DNA of 64,000 nucleotides from Calamus simplicifolius (GCA_900491605.1 UESW01003881.1:901772-965771), one strand, 5' to 3'. Shown: positions 1-10,639, counted from the first letter of the stretch. Made by a program: numbers and translations. Notes: generated from the sequence alone by a model not told the origin.

Positions 1-454
1 TTAGATTCAGATTCAATCCAAAATTTAGGTAGAATCCAGTTTTCAAACTCAACCCAGAGCTTTTAAATGTGCATTGGATTGGGACTAGATCGACCAAGTC
101 ATGACTGATCTACATCATACTAAAATTTAGAAGGCCTCCGTGTAACGCAGGAAGAAGAATAACCCTGAGAAGACCACAAGGATATCACCAAAGACCAAGA
201 CACCTTGGATCCAAAGTCAGTAAGCAAGCTAAGTAAGCTGCGATATATTCTGATATATGTCATTGGGAAGCTAAGACTGATGTCCAATTTGTCTACGTAC
301 GACATTGACAATTGTTCAGACTTCCAATTGAGTTCCAAAGGATCTTGCTGTAATTTTAAATGGTAGGTGTCAGCAAGATTGAAGCCATATACACACTTCT
401 AGACGAACATAAGAAGCACATAGATAACATCATAAGGTGTTTTCTTCGCTCCCA
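1..454. other. 3' flank of protease gene CP1, copy A
   Basis: No gene is supported here. I noticed no difference from 38967-39420, which shows that the tandem duplication already covers the first base of the window. A 72-codon minus-strand ORF at 120-338 is present in both copies, but it has no recognisable domain and lies in the likely 3' UTR or flank of CP1. Confidence 0.6.
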
Positions 455-1592
455 TCAAGCGGTTGGATAAGAAGCTTCCATGGCGATGCCACAAAGCCCT
501 TCCTTGGCATCGACGTCTCTCTCCATCCTGATGTATCCATTCTCGCCCCAAGATGAACCCCACGAGTTCTTCACCAGCCAATACTTGGTCCCATCGCTCG
601 TCGTGCCGTAGCCGACGGCGGTGACACCGTGATCCAATTCAGTCCCACAGTCCCCAGTGAACACACCGCTCGAGTACAACTGGAAAGCAGAACCACCGGC
701 ATCGATGGCGACAGACACCGGGTGGTTCGCCACTGCCTTGAGGAGCGCCGCCTCGCTGTTGGCCGGCACGTCCTCGAAGCCACTAATCGTGGCTGCATGG
801 TATTTAGATTTCCCGGTGTTGCATGTGCCATCAGTAGCCTCGTATGGGTAGTCGGATTCGGTCGTAAGGCCTCCATTCTTGATGATGAATTTGAAAGCAT
901 CGTCCATTAGACCCCCATTGCATCCTTGATCCTCACCTTTGGTGTCGCAGTCCACGAGCTCTTGTTCTGATAGAGAGATGAGCTTCCCGGTGCTGAGTTT
1001 GGTGACTCCTTCCATTGCGGCCACAGCAGAGAAAGCCCAGCAGCATCCTGTCCGGTGCATTGGATGTCAGATTGTTTGCAGAACAAGTACTATTGGAAGT
1101 CTATATTTGTAACACGATAAATTGGATGTTGATTAATTAGTTGAAATGGATCGGTTTGTTACCACATTGGCCTTGGTCCTTGATGGGAGTAACTGCACCC
1201 TTCGCCCTCCAGTCCATGCTCGCAGGCACTGCAGTGACGTTCTCATACTGGAAGCCGCTCGTCGCCTTCACAGAGGCAGCTGGAGATGCCCTGAATCCAG
1301 TGTGCGTGGCCTTGAACTCTTCATTGGTGAGGTCGGCAAACTGATTGGTGCCGAGCTTGTACTTGTGGTTCCTAGCGTTGAACGATTCGATCAATTCCAC
1401 GTTGGCTTTAAAAATTCTGAAGCGCTGCTCCTTCTCGGCTGCGTCCTTGTACACGCGCCGGTACTGAGCCATCCATTGCTCGTGCTTCTCCGTCATCGAC
1501 CTGTCGGTAAGCGTGCGGGATGCCGCATAAGAAGCACAAAGAGCGATCGCTAGCAACGCTACCAGCAGGCATTTGTTTGTTGAGAAAGCCAT
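455..1592 (-). CDS. Papain-like cysteine protease CP1, copy A (SAG12/SAG39-like)
   Basis: Secreted or vacuolar C1A protease made as a pre-pro-enzyme. Two exons, 1592-1163 and 1047-455, are joined across a 115-bp GT-AG intron, giving 1023 nt and 340 residues, a normal family length. Residues 1-24 form a signal peptide. Residues about 35-95 are an I29 inhibitor prodomain with ERFNIN-type spacing and [13 protein letters not shown]. The mature enzyme begins near VPASMDW (122-128). Catalytic residues are Cys146 in QCGCCWAFS, His283 in [11 protein letters not shown] and Asn304 in [19 protein letters not shown] is also present. There is no granulin domain. The CGCCWAF form of the active site fits SAG12/SAG39-type proteases; the role in senescence or programmed cell death is inferred from the family. 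Intact, and near-identical to the copy at 39421-40558 (Arg versus Gly at residue 74). Exact orthology cannot be settled without a search. Confidence 0.95.
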
Positions 1593-1685
1593 GGAGCTAA
1601 ACGAAAGGTCGAGTGGATGGTGCGATGGAGTGGGCAGGGGAGTTGACTCGGTTACACATATCCAATTCTGAGGGGGGAAGTTTGT

Positions 1686-1817
1686 TTATATAGAGAGGAA
1701 GAGGGTTAATACTTCATGTACATGATGAAAGATCGTGGAAAGAAACTACTACTTGCCGTGCCGTGGCGATGCATTGGTTTGGTGGGAAACAGGGACATCT
1801 ACGTGCCTTGACGTATG
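1686..1817 (-). promoter_or_regulatory. CP1-A promoter: TATA box and conserved upstream block
   Basis: A TATA box (CTATATAAA on the minus strand) lies at about 1685-1693, roughly 95 bp upstream of the CP1 start codon. A 27-bp block at 1791-1817 is identical upstream of all four protease copies. It contains CTACGTG and TTGACG, i.e. an ACGT core, a TGACG/CGTCA site and a W-box core (TTGAC), all common in senescence- and stress-regulated plant promoters. Function is inferred from motif content and conservation. Confidence 0.6.
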
Positions 1818-2387
1818 TTTACAATTGGACGAGGGGAATCTCGGGTTCAAATGAGCACCAACATTTCAAAGAGAATAATAAAAAACACAAGCAAGAAGCC
1901 AAGCTGGACATACTAAATAGGACGACCGTTGCAGAACGGCAAGCAGGATTTTTGCTTCGGTTGTAGAAGCCCGCAGCTTCCTACCGTATATCCAATCCAA
2001 TTATTGTGCAGCCTAATTAAGCTAGCTGTTACTTTAATTAGTATTAAATTAATGAAGTAAACGAGAGTTCAGCATGGGCCATAGGTAACTAGAAAACTCT
2101 TTTTATTAAAAAAAAAATAGTAACGATTTGAATAATGGTGAAACTTTCCAAAGAATAAGCCAAAGAAGTGCCAATCGTCTAAGATAATAGTTGTCCATTT
2201 GATTAGAGCACAATCCAAACTTAATCCTGGATGCAATTAACTACCGCATGACTTTATTAGTAGAAATGATTGATATATTCATAGAAATATATTTGCACTT
2301 TAAAATTAGAGTTTGATTTTTTTCTTACAATAATTGCCATTTTTAGTTCACGTTGCAAATTTAGTTCTAAAAATTAATGGTCAGTTT
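1818..2387. other. Upstream spacer of CP1-A, partly homologous to CP2 upstream region
   Basis: No gene. The stretch around 2004-2095 resembles 51255-51350 upstream of CP2-B: shared GTGCAGCC, CTAGCTG, TATTAAATTAATGAAGT-like text and CATAGGTAAC. This shows that CP1 and CP2 arose from one duplicated gene with at least 0.5 kb of promoter. The rest is AT-rich with poly(A) runs. Confidence 0.5.
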
Positions 2388-3131
2388 TGATGGGGCTGAT
2401 AGGGCAACATCCAATCGATGGTGATGATCACACTCCCAGACAATATAGTCTCCAATCGATTATCCGGGTAGAGCCTCCCGTCTGCCACCTAGAAAGGATT
2501 TCTAGTCGACCACCCGGGTAGGATCTTCAGTTGGCCATCCGAGTAGGACTTTCAGCCGACCACTCAAGTAGAGCCTTCAGTCGGCCACCCGAGTAAGACC
2601 TCCAGCTGGCCACCCAGGTCAAACTCCTTAGGAGGTCCACGTGCATAACTCCTATCGCTCATGATGGTTTGCAGAATCCTCCCATGATCCTGAACCACAA
2701 CAGAAAGATTCCTTCTACTACGAATGTGGGGGGCAGATTCTGCAAGTTCTATTATAGTTGTCCAAGTCCAGCAAATCCTGCCAACAGTTACGGTGCATGG
2801 GGAGCGAATCGTGCCAATTGTTACGGTGCATGAGGAGCAAATCTTGCTAATTCAGTTATTCCATGAGCTCCTGCAGGTCCTTTAAATGGATAGGTGGGAC
2901 CTTCGGCCAAATAAGAAAACACACACACACTTAAACAATTAAGCTTTCCTTCAAGCTTAGGGCTATTATCCAGAATACTAACTTGAGCATCGGAGTATCC
3001 CCGCTGGAATCCCTGGCCCAATGACTTTTTGCAGATTCTGATCAAGAAGAGCCCATCATAGGATCCTTGGTCCACCGGAAAAGATGATCGAAAGCTCGCC
3101 GACGGTTGAGGAAGTGTCTTGGCAATAATAG
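2388..3131 (+). repeat. 5' LTR of Tat-1A with about 32-bp internal repeats
   Basis: Begins TGATGGGGCT, as the other Tat LTRs here do when read in element orientation, and stops just before the primer binding site. Positions about 2450-2625 hold about six imperfect units of roughly 32 bp built on GTCGGCCACCCGAGTAGGAC. The exact 3' end of the LTR is uncertain by about 10 bp, and no partner LTR is visible. Confidence 0.6.
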
Positions 3132-3133
3132 AT

Positions 3134-3151
3134 TGGCACACCAGGTAAGGG
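3134..3151 (+). promoter_or_regulatory. Primer binding site of Tat-1A
   Basis: TGGCACACCAGGTAAGGG directly follows the LTR. It resembles the TGGCGCCAGGAAGGGGGG site of the intact Tat element at 21573-21590 with small changes, which supports the LTR boundary and the element orientation. Confidence 0.55.
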
Positions 3152-3209
3152 AAGCAGGTGACAGATCAGCAATACCAGTTTACATATCTTCGTCCCCTCT
3201 AGATCAAAG

Positions 3210-3840
3210 ATGGGGGTGACAATGCATGCTCAGGAGGCCTCTACTAGCCGCGTGGGGGAGCCTTCACGACGAATTGAGTAACAGAAGGCCAACCTCCTTG
3301 CTCTAACATCGCCACCGCCTCAAATCGTCCAGTCGGATCAGCTTGTCACCCTCACCCAGCAAGTTCAAGTGCTAATGGTGGTGGTCTAAGAGCTACAGAA
3401 GTAGCATTCCGTAACCACACAGCAACAGCCAAGGGCTTTCGCTCCCTCTATGGCTACTGCTCATGCCAGCCATCAATCCATTCACGGAAGATCTTCCCAT
3501 CGGGGGTCTCATCGCCGACATACCTCACCATTGTGCTGCTAGAGCATCCATCAAGCTCATCAGCAAGAGCATCACCACCGTGAAGCCCCGAAGTGGCCTC
3601 GATCTCCCACTTATCGTTAGAAGAGCCCCCCCTCTTACGGATGACGGTACGGGAAGGAGCCGAAGCGAGGGCATCGGCATCTTCTCTCTCCTTATTCATA
3701 TCCTGAGTCATCAGAAGAGGAGTTCACTAACGGACCAATCAACCGCAAGGTGAAGCGACGCCTTGACAAGTGCAACTGGCAAATGAAAGAACTCAGTCGT
3801 AGGTTCATTGACTTGCCAAAGAGGGACTACAATTCTCATC
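3210..3840 (+). pseudogene. gag remnant of Tat-1A
   Basis: Starts at an ATG following the primer binding site. The reading frames recall the N-terminal Gag of the intact Tat element: a glutamine-rich stretch around LVTLTQQVQVL and HSVTTQQQ parallels LATLSQQVQNL and QSVATQHQ in the other. Several in-frame stops and frame changes make it non-functional. The region after 3760 encodes basic residues before an abrupt junction with integrase-linker sequence near 3880. Confidence 0.55.
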
Positions 3841-3879
3841 CCCATCTCACTCACCACATCAACGGATAATACCCTAGGG

Positions 3880-5165
3880 ATGACTTACATCAAGTATCTA
3901 GAAGCCTCGAGCATCGACGTTGTAGACAAAGTACTGCTAGTCACATGGGAGATGATTTGGATAGATGCCTATGTCCGCTACCTCACTAATAGTACTCTCT
4001 CAAACGATAACGAAGAAGATAAATTGCTCAAATAAAGAGCTTCTAGATTCATGGTAATGGATGGCTATATAGAAGGTTGTCCTCTTTTCCCTTTTTTAAA
4101 TGTCTAGGCTCAGCCGACTATGTCCTCCGAAAGATCCACGAAGGCATCTGTAAGAATCATCTGGGAGGTAGGTTGCTAGCATAGAAGGTGCTTCGCCAAG
4201 GATATTAATGGTTCACCATGCGAGAGGATACGGCCAAGTTGGTTTGAAAGTGCGACAACTGCCAACGACATGCACACATCTAGCGACAGCCCACTTTTCA
4301 CCTAAGCCAGCTCTCATTCCCATGGCCCTTCGCTCAGTGAAGCATGGACATCCTTGGTTCATTTCCTTCGGCATCAGGCCAACGGAGGTTCTTTATCATC
4401 GCCAACAACTACTTCAACAAATGGATCAAAGTTGAGGCATTAGCACACATTATCGAGAGCAAGGTAAAATCCTTCTTTTGGAAGTCCATCATATGCCGCT
4501 TTGAACTACCACATACCATCATCACTGACAATGATCGGCAATTCGATAATAAGACATTCAAAGAATTTTGCATCGAGTTAAATATTTGCCATCGGTTCAC
4601 CTTTGTTGGCCATCCAAAAATCAATGGCGAAGCCAAAGTGACGAACAGAACCATCCTCCAGGGCCATAGGATTCGACTGGATGAGTTCAAAGGTAGATGG
4701 GTGGAGGAGCTCCCAAGTGTACTGTGGGCTTACCATACAACTCTGAGGATGTCCATTGGAGAGACACCATTCAGCCTTGCCTTTGGATCAGAAGTCATCA
4801 TTCCAGTCGAGATTGACCTCCCAAGCTCATGGATGGAATCATAAAATGAAGAAGACAACTCCACACAGCTGAGGGCCAATCTCGACCTCATCGACGAAGC
4901 ATACAACCGAGCATGGATCAGGATGGCAGCATTTCACCAGCAAGCTATGAGATACTACAATGCTCGCATGCATTCCAAGGCTTTCTTTCTCGGGGATCTC
5001 ATCTTAAGGCATGCTGAAGTCTTCAAACCAACAGAAGGAGACAAGCTTTCCCCAAATTGGAAAGGACCCTATCAGATCGCCAAAACGTTTCACAAGGGTG
5101 CCTACCGGATCGAAAAGCTTGATGGAAAGACAATCCCCTGCACATGGAATGCAAAAAAATCTTCG
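3880..5165 (+). pseudogene. Integrase remnant of Tat-1A
   Basis: The reading begins with the IDAYVRYLTNSTL linker that precedes integrase in Tat elements, then a decayed zinc-binding HHCC region (4080-4290). The catalytic core at 4344-4844 has MDILG, ITDNDRQF and NGEAKVTNRTI around the D, D and E positions. The C-terminal segment is at about 4860-5160. The core is one 166-residue frame, but upstream and downstream parts are in other frames or cut by stops. The catalytic aspartates and a glutamate are still readable. Non-autonomous and decayed. Confidence 0.8.
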
Positions 5166-5261
5166 TATGTATTACCAATAGCATGTAAAAATCTATTTGA
5201 AAGAAGTAAAAAAGGGGTTTCCAACATGATGTTCCATCATCCGGCCTCTCTATGGATTGAA

Positions 5262-5975
5262 GACTACCTCCTGACTCCACGTCGGGGGTTGAGTCTAGTT
5301 GGCTTACAGTTGGAAGAAATCTACTTTCTGGCTCACAGTTGGTGGATGCCTACCTTCCGACCCCTTGTTAGGGATTAGTCCAGTCAGCTCATAGTTAGGA
5401 AAGATCTATCCCCTAACTCACAGTTGGCGAACGCCTACCTCCTGACTCTGTGTCGAGGGATGAGTCCAGTCGGCTCACGGTTAGAATAAATCTACCTCCT
5501 GGCTTATAGTTAGCGGACGCCTACCTCCCGACTCTACGTCATGGGATGACCGTCCAGTTGGCTCACGGTTAGGAATGATCTATCTTCTGACTCATAGTTG
5601 GTGGACACCTACCTTCCGACTTTACGTTGGAAGATGAGTCCAATCGGCTTATAGTTGGAAGAGATCTACCTTTTAGCTCACAGTTGGGGGATGCCTACCT
5701 CCCAACTCCTCATCGAGGGATAAGTTCAGTCGGCTCATAGTTGGAAGAGATCTACTTTCTGGCTCACAGTTGGCAAATGCCTACCTTTCAGCTCTTTGTG
5801 AGAGGATGAGTCCAGTCGGCTTACAGTTGGAAAAGATCTACCTCCTGGCTCATAGTTGGCAAACGCCTACCTTCCAACTCTACATCGGGGGATGAGTCCA
5901 GTCGGCTCACAGTTGGGAGAGGTCTACCTCCTGGCTCACGGTTGGTGGATACCTATCTCTCAACTCTGAGTCGAG
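5262..5975 (+). repeat. 3'-UTR tandem array of Tat-1A (about 87 bp x 8)
   Basis: About eight imperfect units recur every 86-87 bp, each with GATGAGTCCAGTCGGCTC, ACAGTTGGAAGAGATCTACC and a GGCGGACGCCTACCTCC-like stretch. The array sits directly after integrase, the position where the other two Tat elements also carry arrays, but with an unrelated unit. Confidence 0.8.
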
Positions 5976-6959
5976 AGACAATTGCTGGCCGCTATCAACC
6001 GGCCAAGTCGTGACCAATCTACTTCCAACCTTACTTCAAGTCCTTCGAGCAAGCAAGCGTATGGTCTCAGAGAACACATGGATGCAGTCACAAGTTCGTG
6101 CAAGGTAGACAAAAACTATCAACACCAAAAGCAGTGCAAAAAGAAAAGATTTCTCTATGGGAAGGAGTCGGAGCTACATGTACTAAGAAGTAGATTCAAA
6201 GACTGAGGTGTCGTAACTGGTAGTTCAATTTTATCTGATTTCCTAGGAGATCAGTTAAACCAAAAAAAGATTACCTTCTTTCCAGGGCAGCTAAACATCA
6301 AAAAGGCTCATAATTGTAAAGCATGGACAAAGTTAAACATAAGTGATGTGGACCCATTTGAGACTCCCCTCTATCCAGGACAATTCAATTTGACTAAAGT
6401 ATACCATCCAATCGGGAAAGCCACCTTGCGCCAAGAGCGAGCTAATCAAAACTATTCACTTACAACTGGCCAACTTTAAGGAAAAAAAAAAACTCTCTCC
6501 AAAAGCAATCCTAAACTTCATTATAAGTAGGTGATTCTAAGCGTGAGCTTTTTAACCTAAAGAGCTTGTCAAAGGGCTCTAATTCTTCTTCGAATCGTTT
6601 TGGTTAATTTGAATATGAGAGGATTATTAGGAGATGACCTCTAGAATCTAACATATTTTTGTATGTTTCTTTCACATATAAGTATTAATCGACTGAAGAA
6701 ATTGCTCTACGAATTTGAGTTATAAATTGATTCCTTTTTTTTTTGTTACAAGCGGGCGATCATACCACTCTGGGGTGAGTCAAACCCGAGGTATCGGAAT
6801 ACATAATTTGTTCCAAAATAACCGGGTAAGGGTCATCAGGGTGCCATTCCCACTGATCAGAATGGCGAGCTACAGCCGAAGCAACCCAATCAGCTGAAGC
6901 ATTGGCTTCCCTATAGACATGTCGAATCAGAGGATCATATCTAGACTAAAGAGAATCCC

Positions 6960-7620
6960 ATATATCACTGATCAAAGGGTTATGGGAGGAACAAAAATCA
7001 ACATCCCATCGAATCCACCGGATGACCGTAATAGAGTCTCCCTCGATAACCACCCGGTGCGAGCGCAAGATGCGAATAGCATAGGTAATGCCAGCCCACA
7101 CAGCCTGCAGTTCAACCATGGGAACCGAAATGTCGAGAGAACCATGCCCACCAGCCGCAAGCAGCTCTCGCTCAGGCCCCCTGATAATAAAACCAGATCC
7201 GGCAATGCGACCCGATACAGTGCCATCAAAATTTACTTTGACATAACCAATGGGTGGGGGCTCCCAAGCAATAAAGACCGTAGAACGGTGCGCTGTCGGA
7301 GCAGCAGGAGAGTCCCAGAGGCCAGTCTGTCAGAGTGACTAACCAAATCAGAACGAAGATACTCCGTAGCAAGGAAGCTAGCAGTGTGGATAATAGTCTG
7401 TGTCGAGACCGTATCCTCAGCAAAAACAAGCTGGTTACGAGTCAGCCAGATTTGATAAGCCAAATAAGGTAAATACACACCCTGGAAGCAACTGCCACTC
7501 TGAAAGGCTGTACGAACGGCATGCAATAGAGCCCATCGGCCGGGTTCCTCATCTGGCGTCCAAGGACTATATCGAAGATGCAGCCAAATCTGAGTCAGTT
7601 CCCGTATTCCACGTGGTTGT
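6960..7620 (-). pseudogene. LINE C-terminal linker and RNase H remnant
   Basis: On the minus strand a YLAYQIWLTRNQLVF segment, typical of the stretch after the zinc-knuckle of plant LINE reverse transcriptases, is followed by an RNase H-type frame with VELQAVWAGITYAIR and VVIEGDSITVIRW. Frame changes and the loss of everything upstream make it non-functional. It is related to, but distinct from, the LINE relics at 35640 and 51430. Confidence 0.7.
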
Positions 7621-7626
7621 TCCTTC

Positions 7627-8008
7627 ATGTGGAGTGCAATTTTCCAGGTTGCTCCCACTATTATGTCTGATATTCAATGTATGGTTGGGGATGGGAGATC
7701 TACAAATGTTACTCATGATACCTGGATAGCGGATCTTTCTCTAGTGCGGTGGCCGACATTCCTAAGCTCTGATGTTGGACCTTCGCTGTCTATTTCTGCT
7801 CTGATTTGCCAGGACTCTAATGCTTGGCGTGTTCCTACGGTGTCCCGGTTATTTGGAACTGAGTTAGCGCACAGGATTCTAGCTACCCCTCTTGCCTCTG
7901 TAGCTTCTGACACCAGACTATGGCGTAGATCCTGCCTCCCTTGTGCTTCCACTAGAGATCTGATTGATCGCATCTGCCCTCAGTCTGCGGGTTTGGATGA
8001 TGTGGCTT
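7627..8008 (+). pseudogene. Inverted LINE segment between reverse transcriptase and zinc knuckle
   Basis: An open frame of 127 codons begins in WSAIFQVAPTIMSDI and includes MVGDGRSTNVTHDTWI, the GDGRS...DxWI pattern that follows the reverse transcriptase core in plant LINEs, then AWRVPTVSRLFGTELAHRIL. It reads opposite to the rest of the same insertion. Confidence 0.7.
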
Positions 8009-8026
8009 GAATCTGGCGCTTGTCAG

Positions 8027-8560
8027 AAGAGGAAAGAGGATGAGCTGGTAGACTGAACGATTAAATACCTTGAATTGGACGGTCTTGGCGGAATGGCGTG
8101 GAAAACCTTCAATAACTGTATCTAACCTTGTTTTTATTTTGAGGCATTAGAAGTTATGTAGTACATTGCATTCCGGATGATAACCAAACATTCATTCAAC
8201 GTGGTCCAGAAAGATTGCTATTATCCATGGACTCATTGGAAAAGGTGCATCAATTTCACTGCCAGGCTCCCACCTCATCAATCATTTTTATCCACGAGGA
8301 CCTCCACTTTTGTCCCTAAAGTAGCCATGGTTGACGTGGGCTTCGTTCAGACCACATTCCCCACAAATCAATTAGTGCTTCCTTGGTGGGTGGATTCATG
8401 AGATTTAATTTGTGACTGGCAGCGGCCAAAGAACTAAAGAAAGAGACTCTTTTCGTGCCTCCACTTCTATAATGCACTCCCTAAACCAACGGTTCTGGGC
8501 CCAAACTTTCTGACCAACGAATTCTCCAGCCCATATGTCAAGACTACCGCTCATTAGAGT
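8027..8560. other. Short frames of unknown origin, present in both copies
   Basis: Homologous to 45736-46270. In copy B a plus-strand frame of 83 codons (45779-46030) and a minus-strand frame of 62 codons (45999-46187) are open; copy A breaks the former by a small insertion in a T-run. I do not recognise either product. The location beside a MULE end leaves open a captured host-gene fragment. Confidence 0.35.
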
Positions 8561-8825
8561 GCAAAAAAGACTTTGTACACCGTATTCAATGTAGCAAGTC
8601 CTAAGTGGACTGCATCATTCTTTTTTATTAGTCCACATGCATACGATACCCAGTAAAAAATGTTAAGATAGCTTTATGATATCCTGAGAAAAAAAATTAC
8701 GATACCTCAGTTTTAAACTTATGACACTGTAGTTATAAAATTAAGATACTCGTTCAGAAAGCAAAAAAAAATTACGACATCCCAGTTTTAAACTTACGAT
8801 ACCCTAGTTTCTAACTCTTTAATCA
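8561..8825 (+). mobile_element. Terminal relic of a MULE related to the 11.4-kb element
   Basis: GACTTTGTACACCG, GTAGCAAGTCCTA and TGGACTGCATCA between 8568 and 8630 match the outer terminal inverted repeat of the large MULE read from its right end (CTTTATACACCG, GCAGCAAGTCCTA, GGGCTGCATCG). It is followed by degenerate TACGATACCC / TTTTAAACTTACGA repeats to about 8825, as in the large element. No opposite end is found, so this is a truncated end. Confidence 0.65.
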
Positions 8826-8916
8826 ACTATATGTATTAAGAAGTAGATTCAAAAAAATACAAACTGACTTGTTTAAATCATAATACAGAAGTTGGGCTTG
8901 TACAAATCATCCAAAA

Positions 8917-10046
8917 ATGAGTAGGGATTGCTCGTGGATGTATGCAAGGTTAAAAGATGGCTTGCTTAATCCCGATTTTCTCAATGGATTGGAGGAGCTT
9001 ATTGTGTTTGCTTGTAGTCAACCATATTGGATGGATGATCCTAGGATCAGGTGCCCCTATAATTTATGCAAGTGTCATAACAAAGCCTATAAAAATGTTG
9101 AAACTGTGAAGGTGCATATATGCAAAAAGAGATTTGTGACTGAGTACAAAGTTTGGAACTGTTATGGTGAAATAGAGGGAAGAATTGTTAAGACAAGCAA
9201 TCAAGTGGCGGCAGATGCAGATAATGAACCATTTGTGAATTTAAATGCATATGAAGAAATGGCGATAAATACAGCGGGTAATGAATTTAATCAAGATTCA
9301 TTTAATGAAGAACCAAATCCGAAAGCACAAAAATTTTATGACATATTGGGTGCTGCAAATCAAGGCATCGCAGCTAGTACGAACCGCCGATCTGAGAAGG
9401 ACGGTTCAAGCATGGGTCTCTCTGGCCACACCTCGGGTTCGATTTTCATTCAAGAGTATCGACGTTGTTTGGTAAGAAAACATAAATAACTCAATTACTA
9501 ATTAATTCATTTATAAATACTTGCATTTATAATCTATTTTCTGTTTTTATAGACTGTGCAGGAGGGCACAGACCCAGGTGAGTTTTGTTTGTCTAAGGTG
9601 ACACACACGAAGGACAGTTCCTAGGTCGATACACTGTCACAGCAAGTTGGAGTAAGGATTTGCTTCTAAATACTTAATGATTATTTTAAATTTCATACTT
9701 CTTGTATTGGTTCAAATATCATTTCTTTTATAATTCGTAGGCACGTATGGATGACCTTCTCTCACAAGCATCACAAGCCGACTCTACTGATGGGAAGATG
9801 CCCATCGAACTCTCACCATAGGAGAGTCAACGTGTATTCTTGGAAGCTGTTGGTGCCCAGCCACATGACCGTAGGGTGTATGGTCTAGGCACCAAGGCTT
9901 CCAAATTCTTTTCTGTTCGTGGCTCCTGTTCGCACTGTACTGGATTCGACGATATTCTTGCTGAGCACATTGCTGAGATGAGGCGATCTATTACAGATCA
10001 GGTTCGACAGGAGTTTGATGAGTACACTTCTGAGCTTCAGCAGTAG
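8917..10046 (+). pseudogene. CACTA (En/Spm) transposase-associated protein remnant, copy A
   Basis: Three exons by GT-AG sites: 8917-9471, 9553-9651 and 9741-10046, 320 codons in total. The N-terminus (SRDCSWMYARLKDGLLNPDF, then FACSQPYWMDDPRIRCPYNLC and a cysteine/histidine pattern) matches the transposase-associated domain found in plant CACTA proteins. The later part, with THTKDSS and ESQRVFLEAVGAQPHDRRVY, resembles the plant En/Spm Transposase_24 type. Stops interrupt exon 2 (TAG where copy B has TGG) and the start of exon 3 (TAG where copy B has CAG). The last stop at 10044-10046 is shared with copy B. No DDE transposase gene remains. Confidence 0.7.
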
Positions 10047-10442
10047 CTTGCAGACCTTAGAGCCCCGCAAGCCGCGGACAGACAGCAGATGCGTGAGATA
10101 CAGGACTTGGTTCGCCTGATGTCCCAGAACACAACCTTTTTTCTTTGATACATCCCGGCCTGCATCACGTGATCCAGCACAGGGTTCTTGATGTTATTTT
10201 TGTTTTGATGTTATGTATGTAAAAAAGTATGTCCATTTCATTTATTTAATGTGTTGATATTTATTTTCTTTAGTTTAATTAAAAATTTGATACCTTTTTT
10301 ACAAATTGAATGCTTATTTATAATATCAGCACGAATAGTTATTTTTAATTGTCATGTCTCTTTATTAAGCATGTATTATTAAATGTATAAGTAGGTTTAA
10401 ATTTTACATTTAAATAATAAAAAAATTAATATGATGATGCCA

Positions 10443-10620
10443 CTACGTACTTTGCGTTGCTAAATAGCGACGCCTTTTCGACGATGTTTGTTTTATCAAC
10501 GGAGCGTTTGGTGACGATATTGTTGCGTCGCAATTTCATCGTTAAGCGAATTTAGCGACGCATTTTCTTCTTTAGCAATATAATTTTGGCATTGCTAAAA
10601 ATGCAATTTCTTTTGGTGAT
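10443..10620. repeat. CACTA-type terminal and subterminal repeats
   Basis: Begins CACTACGTACTTTGCGTTGC and contains repeated TAGCGACG / CGTCGC / TTGCTAAA motifs in both orientations, the usual subterminal pattern of plant CACTA elements and their small derivatives. The matching opposite terminus is not recognised. Homologous to 48135-48305, where the terminal CACTA has decayed to CACTG. Confidence 0.6.
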
Positions 10621-10639
10621 TGGAGTTTGCTTGCTAATG

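Larger units (their letters stand above)
2388..6173 (+). mobile_element. Degenerate, internally deleted Tat-lineage gypsy element (Tat-1, copy A)
   Basis: Plus-strand Ty3/gypsy relic. In order: a TGATGGGG-starting 5' LTR with an internal mini-array, a TGGC-type primer binding site, a gag remnant, then directly the end of the aRNase H-integrase linker, integrase, and an 87-bp tandem array in the 3' UTR. Protease, reverse transcriptase and both RNase H domains are missing between about 3840 and 3880. No 3' LTR is recognised before 6174. The same deletion occurs in copy B, so it predates the tandem duplication. Lineage is assigned from close integrase similarity to the better preserved element at 12993-23563. 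Confidence 0.8.
6734..8026 (-). mobile_element. 5'-inverted, truncated LINE insertion (copy A only)
   Basis: A 1293-bp insertion absent from copy B, where 38 bp (45698-45735) occupy the site instead. The minus strand from about 7620 down to 6734 reads linker, RNase H, 3' UTR and a poly(A) tail (T-run 6735-6744 on the plus strand). The segment from about 7627 to 8026 is from a more 5' part of the same kind of LINE but in opposite orientation. The 5'-proximal end of the inverted piece lies at the internal junction, as twin priming predicts. No target-site duplication is seen; instead 38 bp of target appear to be lost. Confidence 0.75.
6174..8853. repeat. 27-bp direct repeats bracketing a 2.6-kb segment
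   Basis: The motif CTAYATGTAYTAAGAAGTAG plus ATTCAAA occurs at 6174-6200 and 8827-8853. In copy B the two occurrences (45137-45163, 46529-46555) are identical over 27 bp. Immediately inside each lies a GTGTCG/CGATACCC-type motif typical of the MULE arrays. This looks like an insertion or rearrangement footprint, but 27 bp is too long for an ordinary MULE target duplication. Confidence 0.6.

Noticed and set aside
120..338. 72-codon minus-strand frame conserved in copies A and B
   Set aside because: The copies are nearly identical throughout this stretch, so conservation carries no information. No domain; it lies in the flank downstream of CP1.
571..900. Frames opposite to or overlapping CP1 exon 2 (e.g. 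571-900, 629-910)
   Set aside because: Shadow frames of a well-supported protease exon; the same applies at 1141-1553, 11932-12460, 39537-40519 and 49684-50212.
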